Source: Bacteroidota bacterium
GTDB taxonomy: Bacteria > Bacteroidota > Bacteroidia > Chitinophagales > Chitinophagaceae
Length of the DNA stretch: 8,283 bases
Direction of reading: 5' to 3'
Assembly: GCA_023386855.1 (NCBI GenBank)
Contig: JAEWIW010000268.1
Span: 1-8,283 of the forward strand
How positions within the stretch are numbered: the first letter of the stretch is position 1; every line of letters starts with the position of its first letter. Positions 1-6,786 of the stretch are shown one piece after another. The notes beneath the pieces are model-generated. The model saw only the letters and a list, made by a program, of their open reading frames with translations. It did not search any database and had not been told where the DNA came from. The position numbers were made by a program, and so were the translations under genes.

Positions 1-45
1 TACCCCGTGGCACGGGGCCGTGCCACGCCCCCGTGCCACGGGGTA
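1..45 (-). repeat. GC-rich palindromic 3'-end element, copy A (three 13-bp-spaced units)
   Basis: Three 9-mers of the form CGTGSCACG start at 6, 19 and 32, so the period is exactly 13 bp, with 4-bp G/C spacers. Bases 1-17 and 29-45 are perfect 17-bp inverted repeats around an 11-base centre holding the middle unit, so the RNA could form a very strong hairpin. In the sense of the upstream gene (minus strand) the element starts about 3 bp after the phosphopantetheinyl transferase stop codon, and its unit order by central base (G, G, C) is the same as in copy B. No T-run is visible beyond it because the window begins here. Likely role, by inference: transcription terminator or 3'-UTR stabiliser. 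Confidence 0.85.
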
Positions 46-48
46 TAT

Positions 49-687
49 TTAACTGATTACGTAGGCCAGGCAAACACCATCCTGGACCCTTGCATGCACA
101 ACAAGATCCTGTTCTCCTTCTTTCAAAAATTTAAAAGGCAGCGCCATCCATTGATTGGCTTCCACGGCAACAGGCAATTGCAACTTGATATGATCCCTGA
201 AATTCACCTGCCCGTTTCCATACCATTTGAAAATGGATTCCTTTGCACTCCATAAGGCGGTAATGAGTTCGAGGTAAATGGAATGCATATAATCATAACT
301 GCCCACAAATTCCAGTTCCCTGGTATCAAGAAATTTTTCCCTTATACCATTGATACGTGGAGTAACAAATTCAACATCCACTCCCACCCGCTTAACCGGG
401 CTGGCAATGGCCGCTGCAAAATTACCACAGTGCGATATGGAAAAATGGTATTGTTCTTCCTGTAAAAAAGGCTTGCGGGTATCGGCAACCAGGATCTCTT
501 CCAATGGAAAATCTTCGTATAATTCAGTCAGCAGCAACCTTCCGGCCAAATGCTGAAGCCGCTTGTAGGGATGCGAAACATCCTTCCTTACCGGCACGCG
601 CCCAAGGAAAAAACTTTCCGGTTCTTCGATTCGCCAAACGCCAAGCTTTGCTTCTTCGTGTATATTATGTTGATAAAACAGTGCCAC
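49..687 (-). CDS. 4'-phosphopantetheinyl transferase, Sfp/EntD superfamily
   Basis: Transfers the 4'-phosphopantetheine arm of coenzyme A to a serine of acyl- or peptidyl-carrier proteins in the cytosol, turning apo into holo carriers for fatty acid, polyketide or nonribosomal peptide synthesis. The 212-residue protein has the family signatures in order: HFSISHCGN at about 81-89, GVDVE at 102-106 (D104 and E106 fit the Mg-binding pair) and WSAKESIFK at 146-154 (E150 and K154 fit the catalytic/metal motif WxxKEx3K). The length is normal for an Sfp-type enzyme rather than the roughly 120-residue AcpS type. The start is GTG at 687-685, giving MALFYQHNI; no clear Shine-Dalgarno precedes it, as is common in Bacteroidota. 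It diverges from dcd across 71 bp and is followed by repeat copy A. No synthase or carrier gene is adjacent, so the substrate cannot be inferred; it may serve the general fatty acid carrier protein. Confidence 0.9.
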   Translation of the reverse strand: MALFYQHNIHEEAKLGVWRIEEPESFFLGRVPVRKDVSHPYKRLQHLAGRLLLTELYEDFPLEEILVADTRKPFLQEEQYHFSISHCGNFAAAIASPVKRVGVDVEFVTPRINGIREKFLDTRELEFVGSYDYMHSIYLELITALWSAKESIFKWYGNGQVNFRDHIKLQLPVAVEANQWMALPFKFLKEGEQDLVVHARVQDGVCLAYVIS

Positions 688-758
688 AACTAATGATAAG
701 CGGTTAATTTGCAGAATTAAGCATTATTTCTAAAATAATTAAGTTCCCATAAAATATC
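688..758. promoter_or_regulatory. divergent promoter region between PPTase and dcd genes
   Basis: This 71-bp AT-rich gap separates two divergent start codons, so it should hold both promoters. A 7-bp perfect inverted repeat with a 3-bp centre (ATTATTT-CTA-AAATAAT) lies at 723-739 and could be an operator, or just AT-rich sequence. TTAATTTG at 704-711 matches five of the six fixed positions of the Bacteroidota -7 box TAnnTTTG on the plus strand, but I see no convincing -33 TTTG at the right distance. The promoter role is inferred from gene layout rather than from a strong motif. Confidence 0.4.
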
Positions 759-1295
759 ATGATACTTTCCGATAAGCGTATCCTCGAGGAAATGGAAAAA
801 GGTACCATTAAAATTGAACCCTATGACCGCGAATCACTGGGCTCTAATTCATATGATGTGCACCTTGGAAACATCCTGGCAAAATATACCGATGAAGTGC
901 TGGATGCAAAAAAACACAACAAGATCTATTATTTCGAAATACCCGATGAAGGTTTTGTACTTCAACCCCATGTCTTCTACCTCGGTGTTACAAAAGAATA
1001 TACCGAAACCCATGCGCATGTTCCATTCCTGGAAGGCAAATCTTCTACAGGCCGCCTGGGGATCGACATTCACGCAACCGCCGGTAAAGGAGATGTTGGT
1101 TTCTGTGGTAACTGGACACTCGAGATATCCGTTAAACAACCTGTCAGGATATATAAAGGCATGCCCATTGGTCAATTGATTTACTTCCCCGTCGAAGGTG
1201 ATATCGAAATAAAATATAACCAGAAGAAAAATGCCAAGTACAGCGGTCAGCCCGACCGCCCCATCGAAAGCATGATGTGGAAGAATAATTTTTAA
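759..1295 (+). CDS. dcd: dCTP deaminase (possibly bifunctional dCTP deaminase/dUTPase)
   Basis: Deaminates dCTP to dUTP in the cytosol, feeding dTMP synthesis. The 178-residue protein is a single trimer-forming dUTPase-fold domain. The key block EGKSSTGRLG at 92-101 and TLEIS at 120-124 align with E. coli Dcd at a constant offset of 16 residues, so S95, R99 and E122 correspond to its S111, R115 and catalytic E138. The C-terminal KNAKYSGQ (158-163 plus flank) is the usual nucleotide-covering tail. The segment TAGKGDVGF has Gly where E. coli Dcd has His125; as I recall, the bifunctional enzymes of Methanocaldococcus and Mycobacterium have TAGxIDxGF there, so a second dUTPase activity is possible but not shown. 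ATG start at 759; divergent from the PPTase gene. Its stop codon overlaps the end of the convergent DUF3810 gene by 4 bp. Confidence 0.9.
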   Translation: MILSDKRILEEMEKGTIKIEPYDRESLGSNSYDVHLGNILAKYTDEVLDAKKHNKIYYFEIPDEGFVLQPHVFYLGVTKEYTETHAHVPFLEGKSSTGRLGIDIHATAGKGDVGFCGNWTLEISVKQPVRIYKGMPIGQLIYFPVEGDIEIKYNQKKNAKYSGQPDRPIESMMWKNNF

Positions 1296-2365
1296 GGCCA
1301 GATATTCTTTCGGTAATAGCCCGTTAAAAACAATATTACCTGGTTATATGTGAACCTGCCTGCAGGCTGTTCATTCATACGCAGGTATTGGGAATAGAAA
1401 GTGTCAATTACATCTTCAACAGGGTTTTCATAATCCTTAATGAATTTCCGCAATTCCCTGAAATGCCCTGCCACAATGGGATCCAGCGATGAATCAACCT
1501 GTTTGAGCATCATCGAATCGGCCTGGTAGAGGTAGGGCCTTATGTAAGCATACATTTCAAAATAAACTGAATAACGAAATACCGGATCCTCCGAAGCAGA
1601 AGCAGCAAGAAAAGCGACCATGTTGGCTTCACTTTCCTTGGCATATCCCAACTGGTGACCGATCTCATGGCAACTGATGAATGGCCGGAGAAAATATGGA
1701 ACAGCGGTGTTCACCTGCGCTTCACCTGTAAAGGGATTATAATAGCCCGTGAAGCCCATGTAATTTCCCGCATAACTATACATGGATGCCTTGATAGAAG
1801 GCCGCCCGTAGGAAAAGAAATGTTGCTGGTGAAACAATTGCGCATAGCTTTCTTTTGCGCCTTCGAATAATACCCTGTTATGGGAAACTTTATTAATGGA
1901 ATCTTTTGCCAATGGGGCAAGCTGGTTAAGCCTCCCGGCAAGATCCTGCGCAAGTTTTATGAATTCAATACTATCCGGTTCATGCATATCCAGCTGCATT
2001 TCATGCGCAATGCCCAGCCGGTTATAATTCAGTCCCCACGATAAATTAAACCATGCATAGATTACCAGCACTACGCGGATAATCCTAAGTACTGCTGAGC
2101 GGAACCAGTCCCGCGACATTCTTTTTTTTCTGAAGCTCCACCCTGTTTTAATGATGGCATAAGCGAGGAAGACCCCGGCGGCACCATAGAGTAGATCTCC
2201 AATACTAAATGGTACACGGCCGAGCACTGCCCTTTGAAAACCTGCGATATAGGGATAGATCCCATTTGAATAATACCGTTCAACCAAAGCGGGATAAAGG
2301 GAAAAGATCTTGATGCAGGCAATAATGATCACCAGTACCCAGATATCCGCATACTTCCTTACCAT
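1292..2365 (-). CDS. DUF3810-like membrane protein with HEIGH zinc-metalloprotease motif
   Basis: An inner-membrane protein of 357 residues, typical of the uncharacterised Bacteroidota DUF3810 family. Hydrophobic stretches at about 8-25, 55-75 and 93-112 look like three N-terminal transmembrane helices, with basic residues (KTGWSFRKKRMSR) between the second and third. The rest is soluble. It contains SCHEIGHQLGYAKESEAN (231-248): an HExxH zinc site (H233, E234, H237) followed by Glu residues at 244 and 246, one of which could be the third ligand as in gluzincin peptidases. Peptidase activity is therefore plausible but inferred, and no substrate is suggested by the neighbours. The ATG start at 2365 sits 47 bp from the divergent carboxylase start. 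The 3' end overlaps dcd by 4 bp in a tail-to-tail arrangement, with no hairpin terminator between them. Confidence 0.75.
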   Translation of the reverse strand: MVRKYADIWVLVIIIACIKIFSLYPALVERYYSNGIYPYIAGFQRAVLGRVPFSIGDLLYGAAGVFLAYAIIKTGWSFRKKRMSRDWFRSAVLRIIRVVLVIYAWFNLSWGLNYNRLGIAHEMQLDMHEPDSIEFIKLAQDLAGRLNQLAPLAKDSINKVSHNRVLFEGAKESYAQLFHQQHFFSYGRPSIKASMYSYAGNYMGFTGYYNPFTGEAQVNTAVPYFLRPFISCHEIGHQLGYAKESEANMVAFLAASASEDPVFRYSVYFEMYAYIRPYLYQADSMMLKQVDSSLDPIVAGHFRELRKFIKDYENPVEDVIDTFYSQYLRMNEQPAGRFTYNQVILFLTGYYRKNIWP

Positions 2366-2412
2366 CTTATAAAAATAAGGCAGGAACCCTTATTTTGCAT
2401 GAAATACGCCAT
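2366..2412. promoter_or_regulatory. short divergent promoter region between DUF3810 and carboxylase genes
   Basis: Only 47 bp separate the ATG codons of two divergent genes, so both promoters must lie here or within the coding ends. TTATTTTG at 2390-2397 is a five-of-six match to the Bacteroidota -7 box TAnnTTTG on the plus strand, which would leave a very short leader before the ATG at 2413. No good -33 box is evident. The assignment rests on gene arrangement. Confidence 0.3.
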
Positions 2413-4041
2413 ATGGACCTGGAATTCAACCGCAATGAAGACAAAATGAAACATGCCCTTTCGCAATTGCGCCAGCGCATGGAAAAAGTGAAACTGGGAG
2501 GCGGTAAAAAAGCCATCGAAAAACAGCACCAGAGAAATAAGCTCACCGCAAGAGAACGGATTGAATACCTCTGCGATGAAGGCAAACCATTTATAGAAAT
2601 TGGTGCATTGGCAGGAGAAGAAATGTATGAAGAATATGGCGGATGCCCTTCGGGTGGAACAGTTTCGGGGATCGGTTATATCCAGGGGAAGCAATGCGTG
2701 ATCGTTGCCAACGACCAAACGGTTAAAGCAGGTGCATGGTTCCCGATAACAGGCAAGAAAAATCTTCGGATGCAGGAGATCGCCATGGAAAACCACCTTC
2801 CCGTTGTATACATCGTTGACAGTGCCGGCGTATTCCTTCCCATGCAGGATGAGATATTCCCCGACAAAGAACATTTTGGAAGAATATTCAGGAATAATGC
2901 AAAAATGAGCGCGATGGGCATCAGCCAGATCGCTGCCGTAATGGGACCCTGTGTGGCCGGTGGCGCTTATCTTCCCATCATGAGCGATGAAACATTGATG
3001 GTGGAAGGCAACGGATCCATTTTTCTTGCTGGTCCTTACCTGGTGAAAGCCGCTATAGGAGAAGATATCGACCAGGAAACCCTTGGTGGCGCCGTTACCC
3101 ATACATCGATTTCAGGAATTGCTGACTATCGATTTGATACGGAAGAAAAATGCCTCGACCAGGTAAAGAAAATTATATCCAGACAGGCCGATAATGAAAG
3201 AGCTGGTTTCAACAGGATCACTCCTGTTGCTCCCGCTGTGAATCCTATAAATGTTTATGGACTATACCCTGCTGATGGAGCAAAGACCTATGATATGTTC
3301 AGCATCATTGAAACCATCGTGGATGCCGACAGTTTTGATGAATTTAAAGCCGATTATGGTCAAACCATTTTGTGTGGCTATGCGCGCATTGATGGATGGG
3401 CCGTGGGTATCGTTGCCAACCAGCGTAAGATCGTTAAGAATGCAAAGGGAGAAATGCAGATGGGTGGCGTGATATACAATGATAGCGCTGATAAGTCGGC
3501 CCGCTTCATCATGAACTGCAACCAGAAAAAAATTCCACTCATATTCCTGCAGGATGTTACCGGTTTTATGGTGGGCTCAAGGAGTGAACATTCAGGCATC
3601 ATAAAAGATGGAGCCAAGATGGTGAATGCCGTTGCCAATTCAGTAGTACCCAAGATCACCATCATCATTGGAAATTCCTATGGTGCGGGTAACTATGCGA
3701 TGTGTGGCAAGGCCTATGATCCGCGATTCATTTTCGCCTGGCCTACTGCAAAAATTGCGGTGATGGGTGGTGACCAGGCGGCCAAAACCCTGTTACAGAT
3801 ACAGGTTGCGGCGATGAAATCAAAAGGAATGGAAGTGAGTACTGAACAGGAACAGGCATTGCTGGAAGATATCAAGGGAAAATATGAAGCACATACCTCA
3901 CCCTTCTATGCTGCTGCACGCCTCTGGGTCGATGGCATCATTGACCCCGCACAAACCAGGAAGATAATTTCTGAAGCACTGTTTGCCGCCGATCATAATC
4001 CACATATTGAAACATTTAAAACCGGTGTATTCCAGGTTTAA
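2413..4041 (+). CDS. acyl-CoA carboxylase carboxyltransferase (beta) subunit, methylcrotonyl-CoA type
   Basis: Carboxyltransferase subunit of a biotin-dependent acyl-CoA carboxylase; it moves CO2 from carboxybiotin to an acyl-CoA in the cytosol. The product has 542 residues, the usual beta-subunit length, with two crotonase-fold halves. N-half: VDSAGVFLPMQDEIFPD (about 135-151) and GPCVAGGAYLP (178-188), whose Gly pair fits an oxyanion hole. C-half: DVTGFMVGSRSE (381-392), KDGAKMV and SYGAGNYAMCG (422-432), ending with LWVDGIIDPAQTR. FMVG, KDGAKMV and SYGAGNYxMCG resemble methylcrotonyl/geranyl-CoA carboxylases rather than propionyl-CoA enzymes, which suggests leucine or terpenoid breakdown. 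The biotin-carboxylase/biotin-carrier partner is not in the window. I chose ATG 2413 (MDLEFNRNED, the usual Bacteroidota N-terminus) over the in-frame TTG at 2395, which adds six unconvincing residues. Followed after 42 bp by rnhA on the same strand. Confidence 0.88.
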   Translation: MDLEFNRNEDKMKHALSQLRQRMEKVKLGGGKKAIEKQHQRNKLTARERIEYLCDEGKPFIEIGALAGEEMYEEYGGCPSGGTVSGIGYIQGKQCVIVANDQTVKAGAWFPITGKKNLRMQEIAMENHLPVVYIVDSAGVFLPMQDEIFPDKEHFGRIFRNNAKMSAMGISQIAAVMGPCVAGGAYLPIMSDETLMVEGNGSIFLAGPYLVKAAIGEDIDQETLGGAVTHTSISGIADYRFDTEEKCLDQVKKIISRQADNERAGFNRITPVAPAVNPINVYGLYPADGAKTYDMFSIIETIVDADSFDEFKADYGQTILCGYARIDGWAVGIVANQRKIVKNAKGEMQMGGVIYNDSADKSARFIMNCNQKKIPLIFLQDVTGFMVGSRSEHSGIIKDGAKMVNAVANSVVPKITIIIGNSYGAGNYAMCGKAYDPRFIFAWPTAKIAVMGGDQAAKTLLQIQVAAMKSKGMEVSTEQEQALLEDIKGKYEAHTSPFYAAARLWVDGIIDPAQTRKIISEALFAADHNPHIETFKTGVFQV

Positions 4042-4083
4042 AAGCAAAAATTTTTACTGGTTCTTTGGATCAGGTTATTACCT

Positions 4084-4557
4084 ATGACTAATCATCTTAT
4101 TATTTATACCGATGGTGCATCGCGTGGAAACCCAGGCCCTGGCGGGTATGGTGCGATACTGCAATGGGGCGATGTTAAAAAAGAATTATCTGCCGGCTAC
4201 CGGCTTACCACCAATAACAGGATGGAATTACTTGCCGTGATCGCAGCCCTTGAAGCCTTGAAAAAAGAAGGAATGAATATTACCATATTTTCCGATAGCC
4301 AGTACGTGGTGAAAGCGGTTGAGCTGGGCTGGCTAAGGACATGGATCGCCACGGGATTTAAAGGAGGCAAAAAGAACAGCGACCTATGGACTAGGTTCTA
4401 TGAGCTTTCAAAAAAGCATAATATCAAGTTCAAATGGGTGAAGGGTCATGCCGATAATCCATTCAACAATCGTTGCGATGAGCTTGCAACAAAAGCTGCC
4501 GATGGAAGAAAATTATTGATCGATGAAGAATTTGAAAAAATACATGCGGCATCCTGA
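4084..4557 (+). CDS. rnhA: ribonuclease HI
   Basis: Cytosolic endonuclease that cuts the RNA strand of RNA-DNA hybrids, removing replication primers and R-loops. The 157-residue protein is one RNase H domain of standard bacterial length. It starts with IIYTDGASRGNPGPGGYG (6-23). All four acidic catalytic residues are visible: D10 (YTDG), E48 (NRMEL), D71 (FSDSQYV) and D132 (RCDELA), and the flexible-loop histidine H122 is in KGHADN. The basic handle helix region (GFKGGKKNSDLW, 91-102) is also present, so it should be active. ATG start at 4084, 42 bp after the carboxylase stop; that gap has no clear terminator, so the two genes may be cotranscribed although their functions are unrelated. The next gene starts 58 bp downstream. 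Confidence 0.95.
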   Translation: MTNHLIIYTDGASRGNPGPGGYGAILQWGDVKKELSAGYRLTTNNRMELLAVIAALEALKKEGMNITIFSDSQYVVKAVELGWLRTWIATGFKGGKKNSDLWTRFYELSKKHNIKFKWVKGHADNPFNNRCDELATKAADGRKLLIDEEFEKIHAAS

Positions 4558-4615
4558 ACTGCTTCCTGCATCAATTGATTATCCTGGTCAACATTCATGC
4601 ATAATTAAAAACCAT

Positions 4616-6061
4616 ATGCGCTATCCTGGAAAATTATCCTTGAATAAATGGATGGCATTGATGATGCTATTCCTGGTTACGGTTATGATGTCTTCCTGCG
4701 GCGGAGCAAAGCATTCCCAGCAACCAACAGCCATGCCTAACCGAAGTTTACCTCCCCTCCCGGTTTCAAAAATTTTTATCCCGGTAAAGATTTACATGAA
4801 ACCCCTTCTTGCAGGAATGGATTCTTCCACATCCAAAGAATTTACATCCGAAAACTGGCCGGCGTTTTTCCAGTCGTCCTGCGACTTCCGGTACCTTTAC
4901 CGTTTTGTCCGTTCTCCTTTCCAATTCCGTTGCACCAATAATTCGGTAGATATTTCTTTTCGTGGTTTATACCAGATCGCCGGCAGTAAAACACTATGTG
5001 CGTTCAATAAACAGATTGCTCCCTGGGTTACAGGAAGCTGCGGCTTTGGCGATGAAAGCATGCGAAGGGTGGATATCAATATCAATTCAACACTTCGCTT
5101 TCTTCCCAATCACCAGGTACAAACTGTTACACAAGTGAACAGGATCGTGCCGCTCGATAAATGCCAGGTTACCCTGATGCAATCCGACATAACACAGCAG
5201 ATCATGGATAGCATCAAGGCTTCCATTGAAGTGTATAGTAAATCATTCGACCAGTTCATTTTTGAATTGAATAATCAACCCCTGATCACTGATTGGAGGA
5301 AAGGCCCCAAAGTAATGCCTGTTGCCGGTTACGGCTTTATGAATCTTAATCCTACCCAATTGAATATCGGTCCAATGAATTATCGTGGCGATACCCTGAG
5401 TTTTTCATTGGGATATTCCGGCCGGCCGGTATTTTCATCCGATAGTAATCGCATCGCGGTAAAACAGGCATTGCCTCCAATAACCAGCACTCCAGTCAAC
5501 GGGATGATCGATACCTATCTCGATGTAGTGTATGATTACGAAGATTTCAATAAGATCCTGAACGACAGCCTGGGGAATAAACCTTTTACTGTTGAAGGAA
5601 AAACTTTTGTGATCAAAGAGGTGGGGTTAAAGGGCAATGATGATGGAAAAATAAAGCTCGATCTTTCATTTACCGGTTATAAAACCGGGAAGCTAAGCCT
5701 TGAAGGAACGCCAGTTTTGGATTCCGCGAACCAGGTTTTATCCATGCCGGATATCGATTTCAGCATCGACAGCCGCGATATGTTGGTGAATATTGGCAAA
5801 GGGTTGTTTAGAAAGAAGATCATGAAGCAGCTCAGGAACCAGTCGGTACTTGATTTGAGGGAGCTGATCAACCGTAACCGCGACAGGATCGCGGCCCGCC
5901 TGAACCAGCAGGTAACGGAATGGATGTCGACCAGGGGCACCCTGCACGAGCTCAGGCTGGTGGGGATCATGTCGACTGCTGATCATTTGCAGCTTCAACT
6001 AAGCCTCAAAGCTGACCTCGAACTGGTTGGGAATCCTCCTTCCAGCTTGGTGAGTTACTGA
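4616..6061 (+). CDS. DUF4403-like lipoprotein
   Basis: Probable envelope lipoprotein of 481 residues with unknown function. From ATG 4616 the N-terminus is a type II signal peptide: basic residues to K11, a hydrophobic core (MALMMLFLVTVMM, 13-25), then the lipobox MSSC with C28 as the lipidated residue, followed by GGAKHS and a Pro-rich stretch. The mature part starts with a beta-rich segment (KIFIPVKIYMKPLL), has five further cysteines at about 89, 106, 128, 142 and 183, and ends with a helical region rich in Arg/Asn (about 385-430) and an LVGIMST segment. This layout matches what I know of DUF4403, common in Bacteroidota, but I cannot confirm family membership here. The frame stays open upstream to an ATG at 4523, inside rnhA. 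That start would put 31 extra polar residues before the signal peptide, so it is less likely. The stop TGA abuts repeat copy B. Confidence 0.65.
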   Translation: MRYPGKLSLNKWMALMMLFLVTVMMSSCGGAKHSQQPTAMPNRSLPPLPVSKIFIPVKIYMKPLLAGMDSSTSKEFTSENWPAFFQSSCDFRYLYRFVRSPFQFRCTNNSVDISFRGLYQIAGSKTLCAFNKQIAPWVTGSCGFGDESMRRVDININSTLRFLPNHQVQTVTQVNRIVPLDKCQVTLMQSDITQQIMDSIKASIEVYSKSFDQFIFELNNQPLITDWRKGPKVMPVAGYGFMNLNPTQLNIGPMNYRGDTLSFSLGYSGRPVFSSDSNRIAVKQALPPITSTPVNGMIDTYLDVVYDYEDFNKILNDSLGNKPFTVEGKTFVIKEVGLKGNDDGKIKLDLSFTGYKTGKLSLEGTPVLDSANQVLSMPDIDFSIDSRDMLVNIGKGLFRKKIMKQLRNQSVLDLRELINRNRDRIAARLNQQVTEWMSTRGTLHELRLVGIMSTADHLQLQLSLKADLELVGNPPSSLVSY

Positions 6062-6104
6062 CCCCGTGGCACGGGGGCGTGGCACGGGGGCGTGCCACGG
6101 GGGG
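6061..6104 (+). repeat. GC-rich palindromic 3'-end element, copy B (three 13-bp-spaced units)
   Basis: Units CGTGGCACG at 6065-6073 and 6078-6086 and CGTGCCACG at 6091-6099 have an exact 13-bp period with GGGG spacers. The element begins at the last base of the DUF4403-like gene's TGA stop. Read in the sense of the upstream gene it is almost identical to copy A, differing mainly in the second spacer (GGGG here, GCCC in A) and the final bases. The GC content is far above that of the neighbouring genes. Confidence 0.85.
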
Positions 6105-6111
6105 TGTTTTT
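6062..6111 (+). terminator. candidate intrinsic terminator formed by repeat copy B
   Basis: CCCCGTGGCACG at 6062-6073 can pair with CGTGCCACGGGG at 6091-6102 to give a perfect 12-bp stem around a 17-base loop that includes the middle unit. The strand then runs G-rich into a T5 tract at 6107-6111. This fits an intrinsic terminator ending the carboxylase-rnhA-lipoprotein run. The offset between stem and T-run (GGTG) is slightly long, so efficiency is uncertain. Confidence 0.5.
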
Positions 6112-6192
6112 CCACATCCCGGCAACCTTTCTTGCCTATGTTACGTAATACTTCCCTGGAAAAAATTGTACATTCCATAAGGACCTTGCCAC
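6112..6192 (+). promoter_or_regulatory. candidate ECF-type promoter and leader of the sigma-factor gene
   Basis: GGCAAC at 6121-6126 and CGTA at 6144-6147, 17 bases apart, resemble the AAC-type -35 and CGT-type -10 elements that many ECF sigma factors use at their own promoters. GGCAA/TTGCC (6121-6136) is also a short inverted repeat and TTACGTAA (6141-6148) an 8-bp palindrome, so a repressor site is an alternative. AAGGA at 6179-6183 lies about 9 bases before the TTG start of the sigma gene and is a plausible ribosome binding site. Autoregulation is inferred only from this pattern. Confidence 0.3.
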
Positions 6193-6786
6193 TTGCAAAC
6201 TGATCATTCAAAAATATCTTCCCTGTTAACTGGCTGCCGTAATAACGACAGGGCATGCCAGAAGGAAATGTATTACCTGCTCAGGGGCTTTGCCATGAAG
6301 ATCTGTTACCGTTATACCAATAAAAATGAAGAATCAGAGGAGATCGTGAATGAGGGTTTTGTGAAGCTGTTTAAAAACCTTAACCAGTTCGATGAAACCA
6401 GGCAGCCCGATATCCTACTATCACTGAAAGGATGGTTTAAACGAATCCTGGTTAACACCTGCATAGATCATTTCAGGAAACATCAATCAACACAGGCAGG
6501 CCATTATATTCTTAGTGCAGAAAATGAAAATATCAAGGACAATTCCGAAAATGGCATTGACCTTTTATCTTATAAAGAAATCATCACGGCAATCAGGTTA
6601 CTGTCTCCTGCATACCGGGCGGTCTTCAACCTATTTGTAATTGAAGGGCTCAGCCATGAGGAGATCTCAAAGCAATTGAATATCTCCGTGGGAGCCAGCA
6701 AATCCAACCTGTCAAAAGCCAGGGAAAACCTTAGAAAACTATTATTAAACAAATCTCTTTTCAACGTATATGTCTCACCTTTCTGA
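6193..6786 (+). CDS. ECF-type RNA polymerase sigma factor (Das-like partner of the downstream anti-sigma)
   Basis: A 197-residue group 4 (ECF) sigma factor: it binds core RNA polymerase and directs it to a dedicated promoter set. It has only the two ECF domains. Region 2 spans about 25-98, including EEIVNEGFVKLFKNL (49-63) and GWFKRILVNTCIDHFRK (80-96). Region 4 spans about 125-187, with the helix-turn-helix LSHEEISKQLNISVGASKSN (153-172), followed by LSKARENLRKLL. The start is TTG at 6193: an in-frame stop lies just upstream at 6178-6180, AAGGA is well placed, and the first in-frame ATG (residue 26) would cut off the start of region 2. Its last 17 bp overlap the next gene, implying translational coupling and equal dosage with that gene's product, the expected anti-sigma regulator. 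The regulon cannot be told from here. Confidence 0.9.
   Translation: MQTDHSKISSLLTGCRNNDRACQKEMYYLLRGFAMKICYRYTNKNEESEEIVNEGFVKLFKNLNQFDETRQPDILLSLKGWFKRILVNTCIDHFRKHQSTQAGHYILSAENENIKDNSENGIDLLSYKEIITAIRLLSPAYRAVFNLFVIEGLSHEEISKQLNISVGASKSNLSKARENLRKLLLNKSLFNVYVSPF

Noticed and set aside
1..45. Regularly spaced repeats suggesting a CRISPR array.
   Set aside because: The repeat unit is 9 bp with 4-bp spacers, only three units per site, and no cas genes are present.
849..1175. A 108-codon minus-strand frame inside dcd.
   Set aside because: It lies entirely opposite the conserved dCTP deaminase core and resembles no family.
2359..3102. A 247-codon open frame on the minus strand opposite the carboxylase gene.
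   Set aside because: It is antisense to strongly conserved carboxyltransferase motifs and its translation is rich in Cys, His and Phe with no recognisable domain; it is a shadow frame.
4042..4083. A separate promoter or terminator between the carboxylase gene and rnhA.
   Set aside because: The A5T5 palindrome has no GC stem, and CTTTGG at 4063-4068 lacks the TA half of a Bacteroidota -7 box and a -33 partner, so neither is supported.
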